Assembly: GCF_032854445.1 (NCBI RefSeq) | Contig: NC_088298.1 | Location: forward strand, 7,863,504 to 7,927,503 | From: Liolophura sinensis | Taxonomy: Eukaryota; Mollusca; Polyplacophora; Chitonida; Chitonidae | Direction of reading: 5' to 3' | DNA: 64,000 bases | Part shown: positions 35,114-47,100 of the stretch, piece by piece | Layout: each line of letters begins with the position of its first letter | Position numbering within the stretch: the stretch's first letter is position 1 | The notes under the pieces: generated by a model | What the model was told of the DNA's origin: nothing | Seen by the model: only the letters and a program-made list of their open reading frames with translations | The model's database searches: none | Program-made: the position numbers and the translations under genes

Positions 35114-38100
35114 CTGGGGGCCAAAAAAGGAAACATGAAACACTTTGCTTTTGTCTCTTAATGTAGGAGGCGCGGTGAAAATTGCCGCTATCTGCTACTA
35201 TAATATATGACGTGTGCTGACACCGTTCATAAACGCACAGAAAAAGCTGCTCAACCTTCTTATCGGGGCGTAAAATGTCATTAAACTTCAGTTTTCCTAA
35301 TGCCCCAGCTGTCAGTCGAGAGATTAAAGTCTGGTGTCGTGACGTTAACTATGATAAGTGTTCAAACACTTTTTGTTGGCGTTGGTGGGGGTGGGGGTGG
35401 GGGATTTGGGGCACTTAGGTGGTCCCGCGTTCCCATTATGTTCCGAATATTTCCAAATATTTCCGACGACTGACGGAAAATATGCATAAAATAGACCTAA
35501 TGTTCAATGGAACATTATAAAACGAATTTTATTTCTCATTTTTTGCTACATCTCGTCATTTTCAATAAAACCATATGATAGCCTTTAGTTTATATTAATT
35601 TTTCATGTACCCTTTACGGTTTTATCTGAATTAAATTAAAGGCGATTGAAAATAACAGATACTTGTGAATGTTGTATTATATACAAAAGAACTCTTAATG
35701 CATAACGTTATGTGATTTCACATCTGTGCATGTCTTTCGTCTTGCAGCATTTGTTAGACCTTGTGTGCTGTGTGACGACATCAACCAACGTCGCGAGTTT
35801 TTACTACAAAGGCTGGAGTGCCAAGGCTATTACACCAAACGCCTTCACTCCAAAGTTTCTTTTATTATACAAATGAGTATTTTTCTCTCGTCAGTAAATA
35901 TTAATTTTATTTATCAACCAACGTCGCGAGTTTTTACTACAAAGGCTGGAGTGCCAAGGCTATTACACCAAACGCCTTCACTCCAAAGTTTCTTTTATTA
36001 TACAAATGAGTATTTTTCTCTTGTCAGTAAATATTAATTTTATTTATCAACCAACGTCGCGAGTTTTTACTACAAAGGCTGGAGTGCCAAGGCTATTACA
36101 CCAAACGCCTTCACTCCAAAGTTTCTTTTATTATACAAATGAGTATTTTTCTCTTGTCAGTAAATATTAATTTTATTGACCTGTAACGTCCATTTATGTT
36201 GATGCCTGGTATACAAATGTCTGTTTCAACGCCTAGATTTGATAGTTTCAACAGAAATCAACAACAACAGAACTAAGCATCAGTCTGTGTAAAAAAGACG
36301 CAGTCTGCCACTTTGGAATATGCCGGAGAGACGCAAGGTATGGTCTAGGAGCATACATTTAGTCAGTATCCAAATCGTGCACCATACTAATATATAAATT
36401 GCCCAAACTAGCACTCTGAATGCAACTGTAACGTGGTGATTTTATTCAACCCAATGCGTTTACAGCCGCCCAGGGTCGAACTAGAGCAGAGCGCAGGTCG
36501 TTTTAGACATTCCGTGTATGTTTACTTACAACTGAACTAAAATATTGTAAAATTTCAGAAATTTACGGTGAGAAAGTTTGGTGGAAAATCACTGACACAC
36601 TACTTTCCTCGGTGTAAAAACATTGAATGAACTCGTCATATACGTATGCTTGGGGTTTAACGTCGTACAATTTAAACAATTTTTTAGTTATATGACGACG
36701 GGAAGTCATTAAGTTTGTGTACATACAGGTCTACTGCATGTGTCTTCTTGTAGCAAGGCAACATTAGTCTGACACCTCTCAGTGCTGAGGCAGCAAGTAT
36801 AATTTTTAAAGTCCTTTTTATGACCTGACCTGGGTTTGATCCTCGGGCGAACGCTCTAGCCATTAGGCAACCGAAGCGGTCGACGTCATATGTGGAACCC
36901 TTTGATATATTGCTTTGACGTGAAAGCGCTAGATGTACTTAGAGCTCCTAGGACATTTTCCCCTAGCCAATGATCTAAACCATGATCTAAACCATGCCAG
37001 CGGGGTGGGTCTCCGTGGCTCAGTTGGTTAGCGCGCTAGCACATCGTAATGACCCAGGAGTCAGCGTAATGACTCAGGAGTCAGCGTAATGACCAGGAGT
37101 CAGCGTAATGACCAAGTCCAACTCATGCTGGCTTCCTCTTCTGCCTCATGTGGGAAGGTCTGCCAGCAATCTGCGGATGGTCTTGGGTTTCCCCGGGTTT
37201 TGTCCGATTTCCTTCCACCATAATGCTGGTCGCCGTCGTATTAGTGAAATATTATTGAGTACGGCGTGAAACACCAATTAAATAAAATAAATAAAAGTGG
37301 AGTGTAAGCATTCACACAACTGCTCTGCTTTTTATAAATATTTAATCGCTGCATGCACACGATGAGAATGTATACACCATTAGTCTTAACCAACAGTGAG
37401 ATAAATCCAGCTTGTCTGGTGTACAGTGTTAGGGTATCGGTATAATAAGCCAAAATCAATTACCGATAACGAGCCTAACCTGGGTCAAACAGAGTAACAT
37501 TCTCACACACACAAATTATTTGTTTAACAATTAAATAAATCAAAAACGAAAACAATGATTTAAATAAACTACAAATAGCGATGCACAGGATATATATGTA
37601 CTAAATGTTACAATAAATGGCGGGAGCTTACTAGTATGTTTAAATACTTTAGATCTGAGTTACGCTTTCTGTCGTTGTCCACTAGGCAATGAAATATTCC
37701 AATCCTGTTTCTGGACGTCCGGTTTTTCTTTACTGGCAGTAACTTTACTGGGAGTTTCTTGATCTCCCCGCAACCACAACAAGATTGAATCCTCCGACTC
37801 GTCTTACGAAGGGAGGTTGATACTCTTCTGGTATCGAGACCACAAAACCTCCAGCAAGCATACAAGATAGTCACAGTTCACAAATAGCAGAATGTCCGAC
37901 AGCAATCATCCGTTAGTCCTAGTTTGGCTAATCCAAATTACACCGAAGCAGGGCTCAGTCGAAACTAACTGGCTAGAAATTTACACGATGTTCTATATTT
38001 AGACTACTCGGCTGCGACTGAAATGAACACGTCACGCTACCAAGCCGGGCTAGGAAATGTACAACTATAAACATACAATGCATTGTTACATGACAACAGT

Positions 38101-41100
38101 CACCACACCAAGGTGTAAAACTTGTGTCGAGGGCCTCCTTGGTCGAGGTGGTTAGCGGGCAAGAATTTGCACCCCATGTAACCAGATTTCACGGTAGCTA
38201 CAAACATGTGCTGGCCTTGTCAGGCGATATAATGTATAACTTAAAAGAAAACACAACACTAGCACAAGTGTGTCGATAAAATATAACACAAGAAGTTTGC
38301 GCAACCTCAAATATTACCAATGAGACAGCCGAGCCACCATGTCGTAACCAATCAGAAACGAGTTATGTCTATAACATGAGGGTGTAGCTTTTTGGCTTAC
38401 GTCACCCGAACCCTGTTTAACTTTTTAACCATGTGACCGTGAGGTACGAGTGATGGCACATCGTGATTCCGGTTACTCCAACAAGGCACACCTTGTAAGA
38501 ATTCCTGATTAAAATTCAATTTACATATTTACCAAGCACGTCAGAAAAAAGAGAACTGGATGTGACCATTTAGGTATGTGTCTACCCCTCACCTAAATAA
38601 TTCAGGTTACAGAATTTGGTATATTTTTAAGCATATTAACAGATTTACCTGATTACAGATGGCCTGGTGCTCTCGGGAGTTTTCATCACCTTTGTCTGAT
38701 ACCACGTATTCACCATACATCCGATGAAGCTCGACGTCGGAATTCGAACCCATGAATCCTCTTTTCTGCTTGTCTTCCGATAAGTCCATTAAATAACCTA
38801 ACCTAGGCCTTACAAGGACAAAGATATGTATAATATAAAAAATTGCTATATTGCTAAATCAAGCCATGCGTAAAGATCGACATTCCTATAGCACTTTCTA
38901 ACTACCAACCAAGTCGTTGGTCGCAAGAACCAATTCCGCCCAAAAGTTCCTTGAAAAATTGTACACATTAAAAACAGTTTCAGATGTCTCAACCTATCCC
39001 GAAAACACTAGTCTAGTCTGACAGTGGGCTTCCACCTGACTGTCAGTGGGTTGCCACCACATGGTCTGCTGGCTGGGTGTGATTAATCAATGTTTGTTGC
39101 TATTATATTGCGAGTGGTGTACTACTAGTCTACGAGTGGTGTACTGCTAGTCTGCGAAAATGGATTGTCACTAATCTGTCTACTACCAGACCAGTGGTTT
39201 TTCCTCTACTGCCTCAGCTGTTTCCCTTCAGTTTCTTAGTCGTTTGCCTGTGGTGAGTACATCGACTGATAGGCCAGAAGCACCAGAGGTGTACCCCTAG
39301 TAAGACACTCGTTTGCCTTCTGTCTGCCTGTTGACGGAGACTGAACTAAGATTGGAACGTTACAAGTGGCTGTACACCAATGTCTATGTAAAATTGTTGA
39401 AAATTTACACTTTCAGCGGAAAAAATTATTGTTTGATGTAAAGATGTAAAGACATCTATAAAATAAAGTATATATTAGATGAAAAGCCATTATAAACTGC
39501 CCAGGGAAACAGTTGGCTTTATTTATTTATATTTTTTTTGCGATTTCTGTAACCGGGTAAAATAGTCTAAGAGAATTATATTCTGAGGTGGGCTGTATTG
39601 ACCCAGAAGGTATCAATAACGTCACGTCCATACTGTTTGCCTTAAATAATTCGTTTCACGGTCAAATCGGCGAAAGTATTTATAGATGTATATGTATATG
39701 CATTTTGAATGATGAAATATAGCAACCTTATGTGGGTTAAGTAGCAAAAACCTTATGTGATATCACCGGTCAGATTGTGGTAAGAAAAGGTCACCATAGA
39801 ATAAAATGTTCAAATGCATTCTACCAGGTTGAATAAAATGTAAAAAAAAAAAAATCCAACTAATTTCTTGGGCAGTTTTTAATGGTCTTTCATGTGATAT
39901 ATACTTCATTTTAAGGTTTTCTTTGCCTTTAATTGGTTGATATATTGATATATTCCGGGCTCCAGATTTTTTCAGTTATGTAATGACGGTCAGGTTTATG
40001 GGTGGAGGAAGCCAAAAGATTCTGAGTAAAGGTGACCTTGCTTAAAGCCAAAGCCAAACCAGCGAGAGCTGGATTCAAACCTACGAACTCTTTCGCCACA
40101 GGGCTGATGGACAGCATAGCGAATAATGTTTGGCTTGTTATTCAAGCGTGGAAACTTTCATCATTTGACATCATTTGCTTCAGATATCGTTCAGTTGGAC
40201 GCATGCGCCGTGTTTGATAGGTTAACATAAAGTGGCATGATAAAAGAGATCCATTATTGTTGTCATGACATTCACTCTTCACTTACTCGTTGTACTTATC
40301 CTTTCGGCTCATTTTACGCAGCTTACAACAAAGAGCAACGACGATAATAAGGCCAATGAATAGAACGGCTCCTCCCACGCCTAAGCCAATGCCCATTATC
40401 TCACTCTTGTTGAGAAAATATTTCTCAGTTTTAATTTCACATCTGTCACCAGAGATATGAAAGTCATCCAACGAAATGCATCTGTAACAAAATGGAGACA
40501 TGTTAATACATCTATATGTACTATACATGTATATAAGGTACAGATATGCTGATGGTCTGTATTATATGATTATAAACAGCACCATTACGTTGATGCAAGT
40601 TTTAGTCGTGGTTTCAGATATATTAAAATCAATTGAGAAGTTTGTATATAAATTCCGAAATGCACATGTCCACATTCTAGTGTACGTCATGCAAAGCCCT
40701 TGCACAAAATTATTGTGTTTTGATTATTATCCAGACAGCCATGTTTTATATTTATGAAGTATGTTAATTTGATTATTATCCAAACATACAAATAAAAATG
40801 TTTGATGAAAAAAACATGGTGAACAGCCTAAATGTTTTCCTGATCCCGTCGTGGTGAAAGTGAAATATTCTTGAGTATGGCGTAAAACACCAGTGAAATA
40901 AATAACTTTTTCTTTATTCATTTCAGTTCATACAAATATATTTTCCAGAAATATGACCACTAAGCGGATTACGCCCGCCCCCCCCCCCCCCCCACACCCA
41001 CACACCCACACACATACTCACTCACACCCACACACCCTACCTCTGTAAATTTCTTTACTAGCCCATACATATAAGCAAACTAAAAACGGTTGGCAAAAAC

Positions 41101-44100
41101 ATATATATAACAACATCAGCAGAGAATGTTACTCTGCTAACATTGATGTCATAAAAGTAGGGTTTAATTTTAGGTATAATCAATTCAGAAGTTAGTTGTG
41201 GGGTCGCCGTGGCTCAGTCGGTTAGCGCGCTAGCGCAGCCTAATGACCCAGGAGCCTTTCACCAATGCTGTCGCTGTGAGTTCAAGTCCAGCTCATGCAG
41301 GCTTCCTCTTCGGCCGTAAGTGGGAAGGTCTACCAGCAACCTGCGGATGGTCGTGGGTTTCCCCCGGGGTGTGTGCGGTTTCCTCTCACCATAATAGTAG
41401 TGAAATATAAGTAAAAATATAAAGGCCGTCGAATAAGTGAAATATTCTTGAGTACGGCGTAAAACACCAATCAAATAAATAAATAGAAATTAGTTTCCAG
41501 TGTTATGTAGATTTCTCCTACCTAGTTAGAAAATTTATGTCATAATCGTATAACTTCCTGTATATGAAACACATAAGAATCTCCCCTTTTTTCTGAGCTG
41601 GGGCCGTCGGATGGATAGGTAGGCTAATAATAACTGTTTAATTTGCTGTTAGGTTACACATCTAAAGATCTTTTATTGACAACAGTTTCCTTAGAGAGTG
41701 TTCGTAGTGCGACTGGGATCTACTGTACCCTGCAGTTTCCATAGACACTCTTGGGGGTTTGTTTAGATGTACTTAACTCTACTACAGAGACAGGAAACGG
41801 TGCCCATAGAGGCTACTCAGAGTGTGGTTGCGATCTATTGTACCCCATTGCAGAGACAGGGAACAGTTTCCCTAGAGACTGTTGGGAGTGTCTTTGGAAT
41901 TTACTTTAACCTACAGCAGAGACAGGGAACAGTTTCCCTAGAGACTGTTGGAAGTGTTGTTGGGATTTACTTTACCCTACTGCAGAGACAGGGAACAGTT
42001 TCCCTAGAGACTATTGGGAGAATGGTTGGGATTTACTTTACCCTACTGCAGAGACAGGGAACAGTTTGCCTAGAAACTGTTGGGAGAATGGTTGGGATTT
42101 ACTTTACCCTACTGCAGAGACAGGGAACAGTTTGCCTAGAAACTGTTGGGAGTGTCTTTGGAATTTATTTTACCCTACTGCAGAGACAGGGGACAGCTTC
42201 CCTAGAGACTATTGGGAGTGTCTTTGGAATTTATTTTAACCTACAGCAGAGACAGGGAACAGTTTCCCTAGAGACTGTTGGGAGCGTCTTTGGAATTTAC
42301 TTCAACCTACAGCAGAGACAGGGAACAGTTTCCTTAGAGACTGTTGGGAGTGTTGTTGGGATTTACTTTACCCTACTGCAGACACAGGGAACAGTTTCCT
42401 TAGAGACTATTGGGAGTGTCTTTGGAATTTACTTTAACCTACAGCAGAGACAGGGAACAGTTTCCTTAGAGACTGTTGGGAGTGTCTTTGGAATTTACTT
42501 TAACCTACAGCAGAGACAGGGAACAGTTTCCTTAGAGACTGTTGGGAGTGTTGTTGGGATTTACTTTACCCTACTGCAGAGACAGGGAACAGTTTCCCTA
42601 GAGACTATTGGGAGTGTCTTTGGAATTTATTTTAACCTACAGCAGAGACAGGGAACAGTTTCCCTAGAGACTATTGGGAGTGTCTTTGGAATTTACTTTA
42701 ACCTACAGCAGAGACAGGGAACAGTTTCCCTAGAGACTATTGGGAGTGTTGTTGGGATTTACTTTACCCTACTGCAGAGACAGGGAACAGTTTCCTTGGA
42801 GACTGTTGGGAGTATGGTTGGGATTTACTTTACCCTACTGCAGAGACAGGGAACAGTTTCCTTAGAGACTGTTGGTAGTGTGGCTGGGATTAACTTTACC
42901 CTACAACAGAGAGAGGGAACAGTTTCCCTAGAGACTATTGGGAGTGTCTTTGGAATTTATTTTAACCTACAGCAGAGACAGGGGACAGTTTCCCTAGAGA
43001 CTATTGGGAGTGTCTTTGGAATTTACTTTAACCTACAGCAAAGACAGGGAACAGTTTCCTTAGAGATTGTTGGGAGTGTTGTTGGGATTTACTTTACCCT
43101 ACTGCAGAGACAGGGAACAGTTTCCTTGGAGACTGTTGGGAGTATGGTTGGGATTTACTTTACCCTACTGCAGAGACAGGGAACAGTTTCCCTAGCGACT
43201 GTTGGGAGTGTCTTTGGAATTTAGTTTAACCTACAGCAGAGACAGGGGACAGTTTCCTTAGAGACTGTTGGGAGTGTGGTTGGGATTTACTTTACCCTAC
43301 TGCAGAAAGAGGGAACAGTTTCCCTAGAGACTATTGGGAGTGTCTTTGGAATTTACTTTACCCTCCTGCAGAGACAGGTAACAGTTTCCTTACAGACTGT
43401 TGGGAGTATGGTTGGGATTTACTTTACCCTACTGCAGAAAGAGGGAACAGTTTCCCTAGAGACTATTGGGAGTGTCTTTGGAATTTATTTTAACCTACAG
43501 CAGAGACAGGGGACAGTTTCCTTAGAGACTATTGGGAGTGTTGTTGGGATTTACTTTACCCTACTGCAGAGACAGGGAACAGTTTCCTTGGAGACTGTTG
43601 GGAGTATGGTTGGGATTTACTGCAGAGACAGGGGACAGTTTCCCTAGAGACTATTGGGAGTGTCTTTGGAATTTACTTTAACCTACAGCAAAGACAGGGA
43701 ACAGTTTCCTTAGAGATTGTTGGGAGTGTTGTTGGGATTTACTTTACCCTACTGCAGAGACAGGGAACAGTTTCCTTGGAGACTGTTGGGAGTATGGTTG
43801 GGATTTACTTTACCCTACTGCAGAGACAGGGAACAGTTTCCCTAGAGACTGTTGGGAGTGTCTTTGGAATTTAGTTTAACCTACAGCAGAGACAGGGGAC
43901 AGTTTCCTTAGAGACTATTGGGAGTGTGGTTGGGATTTACTTTACCCTACTGCAGAAAGAGGGAACAGTTTCCCTAGAGACTATTGGGAGTGTCTTTGGA
44001 ATTTACTTTACCCTCCTGCAGAGACAGGTAACAGTTTCCTTACAGACTGTTGGGAGTATGGTTGGGATTTACTTTACCCTACTGCAGAAAGAGGGAACAG

Positions 44101-47100
44101 TTTCCCTAGAGACTATTGGGAGTGTCTTTGGAATTTATTTTAACCTACAGCAGAGACAGGGGACAGTTTCCTTAGAGACTATTGGGAGTGTTGTTGGGAT
44201 TTACTTTACCCTACTGCAGAGACAGGGAACAGTTTCCTTGGAGACTGTTGGGAGTATGGTTGGGATTTACTGCAGAGACAGGGAACAGTTTCCCTAGAGA
44301 CTATTGGGAGTGTCTTTGGAATTTAGTTTAACCTACAGCAGAGACAGGGGACAGTTTCCTTAGAGACTGTTGGGAGTGTGGCTGGGATTTACTTTACCCT
44401 ACTGCAGAAAGAGGGAACAGTTTCCCTAGAGACTACTGGGAGTGTCTTTGGAATTTATTTTAACCTACAGCAGAGACAGGGAACAGTTTCCTTAGAGACT
44501 ATTGGGAGTGTTGTTGGGATTTACTTTAACCTACAGCGGAGACAGGGAACAGTTTCCTTAGAGACTATTGGGAGTGTCTTTGGAATTTATTTGAACCTAC
44601 AGCAGAGACAGGGGACAGTTTCCTTAGAGACTATTTTGAGTGTCTTTGGAATTTATTTTAACCTACAGCAGAGACAGGGAACAGTTTCCTTGGAGACTGT
44701 TGGGAGTGTGGTTGGGATTTACTTTACCCTACTGCAGAAAGAGGGAACAGTTTCCCTAGAGACTGTTGGGAGTGTCTTTGGAATTTATTTTAACCTACAG
44801 CAGAGACAGGGGACAGTTTCCTTAGAGACTGTTGGGAGTGTGGTTGGGATTTACTTTACCCTACTGCAGAGACAGGGAACAGTTTCCTTAGAGACTATTG
44901 GGAGTGTCTTTGGAATTTATTTTAACCTACAGCAGAGACAGGGGACAGTTTCCTTAGAGACTGTTGGGAGTGTGGTTGGGATTTACTTTACCCTACTGCA
45001 GAAAGAGGGAACAGTTTCCCTAGAGACTATTGGGAGTGTCTTTGGAATTTATTTTAACCTACAGCAGAGACAGGGGACAGTTTCCTTAGAGACTATTGGG
45101 AGTGTCTTTGGAATTTATTTGAACCTACAGCAGAGACAGGGAACAGTTTCCTTAGAGATTGTTGGGAGTGTTGTTGGGATTTACTTTACCCTACTGCAGA
45201 AAGCGGGAACAGTTTCCCTAGAGACTATTGGGAGTGTCTGGAATTTATTTTAACCTACAGCAGAGACAGGGAACAGTTTCCTTAGAGATTGTTGGGAGTG
45301 TTGTTGGGATTAACTTTACCCTACTGCAGAGACAGGGAACAGTTTCCCTAGATATTGTTTACTTGAGATCTACGTCACCCTTCGACGGATACATGGAACA
45401 GCCTCCATAAAGACTGTTTGTGTAGATCTGGTTGTGTAGATCTATTTTACTCTACTGGAGAAGCAGGAAACAGTTCGGTATGGACTTTTCGGAGCGTGGA
45501 TGGGATTTACTCTACGCTACGAGAGAGACAGTGAGAAAACTCTGGCAGAACATATGTGACTCCCACTAGTATGGAATTGTATAGCAATAAAGAGATATCA
45601 TCGAACGTCTTGGACTTTTTCGCCTTTATAACCCTTCTGTAGCCGGATTAGTATGTTCAGATATGATGATCATTTTGCAGTAGCCTGCATAAATTTACCC
45701 ATAAGAGAAATCATAGCTGGGTATATATTATAAGCCTACTCACCGGCATATGGCATTTCCTGTGTTTGTATCTATGGCGCATACCCCGTTATCACCACAG
45801 TTCGGGGCGCCCTCTACCGCACACAACGAGCGACACACTGGCAGTGAATTGTTCAGAATGTCACACTTGTGTCCTAAAGGACAATCCATATGTACATTCT
45901 CGCAGGAAGGTTCTTGTATCTGTTTCCTGAAATTCTCTGACGAGACAAAAAAAACATTGTAATAAAAAACTCAGATGGGCACTGATGGTAACTGAGATAC
46001 ATATGCTGATTGTCGACAACATAGGTCTATATACTAGCATGGTTGACGATTTGAATACTGAATTCACTCATTCGCCTAGGCTATTGACTGCTTCTCTTTG
46101 CATGATTCCGTCCTATTTTCGTATTTTATATACTTTCTCAGTTCTTTAAAGGTTTGTGGTAAAGGTTGTGCTTATGAAATTTGGCCTATAGCCATTATTC
46201 ACCGGAAACGTCAAATTTGGCTGGCGGCTGGTATATATGTTGATTCCTTTAATAACCAAAGTTTGAAACGTATGAAAATTCAATGATGCAAACATTTAAT
46301 TTAAGTCTGATTGCAATCAGATGGTACATCGATCGGCGATCAAATTCATTGATTTATTTCAATACTGTTTGACGCCATCTAACGGTCGAACACAGTGACA
46401 AGTGAGAATAGAGTATTACTCGGGACACCTTTGACCGTGCAATTGCGGCTCGGGTCCAAGCCTGAATGGGAACTTTTCTCTTGTAATACATGCGTGTGCC
46501 CACAGATCGTCATAGTTGAGGCTGGAACAAACGGTAAACTATGAAGCTTTGAGTGGAACTACTATAGACCGGAAAGACTTCCTTTTTGGGCATAGCTTAC
46601 AACTGTTAGTTTGACTACTCAAGAAGGCATAGCTTACCACTGTTAATTTCATTATGAAAGTAGTCCTGGTCGAACACTCCGCCTGTGATAATCGTTGTGG
46701 TGTTCAGGAACAGGACAACAACGTCCAGGATTTCATTCACTAATTTGGACACAATACCATCCGGGTCGTCCCCTAATCTACCGCCGTCTACTTTCAGGGT
46801 GTAGTACGCGTAGATGATGTTCTTTGTAGACCTAAAAGTGTGAAAACGTCCATAAAAAATTAGCACTGGAGGCATAAGCTGCTACATTGTCACGGAAAAT
46901 CTCGTCTGTCTCGCGTTAAATTAGGTCCAGCGAACAGTTCGGTACCGGAACAGTTAAAAAACAGTTTCAAATGCAACGATATTGGGCTGATCAAAACCAT
47001 GGCGTAAATTTATCTATTTGATTTATTTGATTGGCATTTTATTTTGATTGGTATTTATTTGATTAATATTTCACTTATACGACGGCGGCGAGCATTATTG

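Noticed and set aside
37608-37874. 88-codon minus-strand frame in gene C intron 7 considered as an extra tail exon
   Set aside because: No good acceptor/donor pair in the required phase and no counterpart in genes A or B.
41197-41290. tRNA gene
   Set aside because: A and B boxes are present, but the sequence is the head of a SINE and does not close an acceptor stem or anticodon arm convincingly.
41767-43224. 485-codon + strand frame of a 22-residue repeat, and its continuations to 45253
   Set aside because: The array lies in a gene C intron, units contain TAG in places, there is no signal or flanking exon, and a 66-bp period keeps a frame open by itself.
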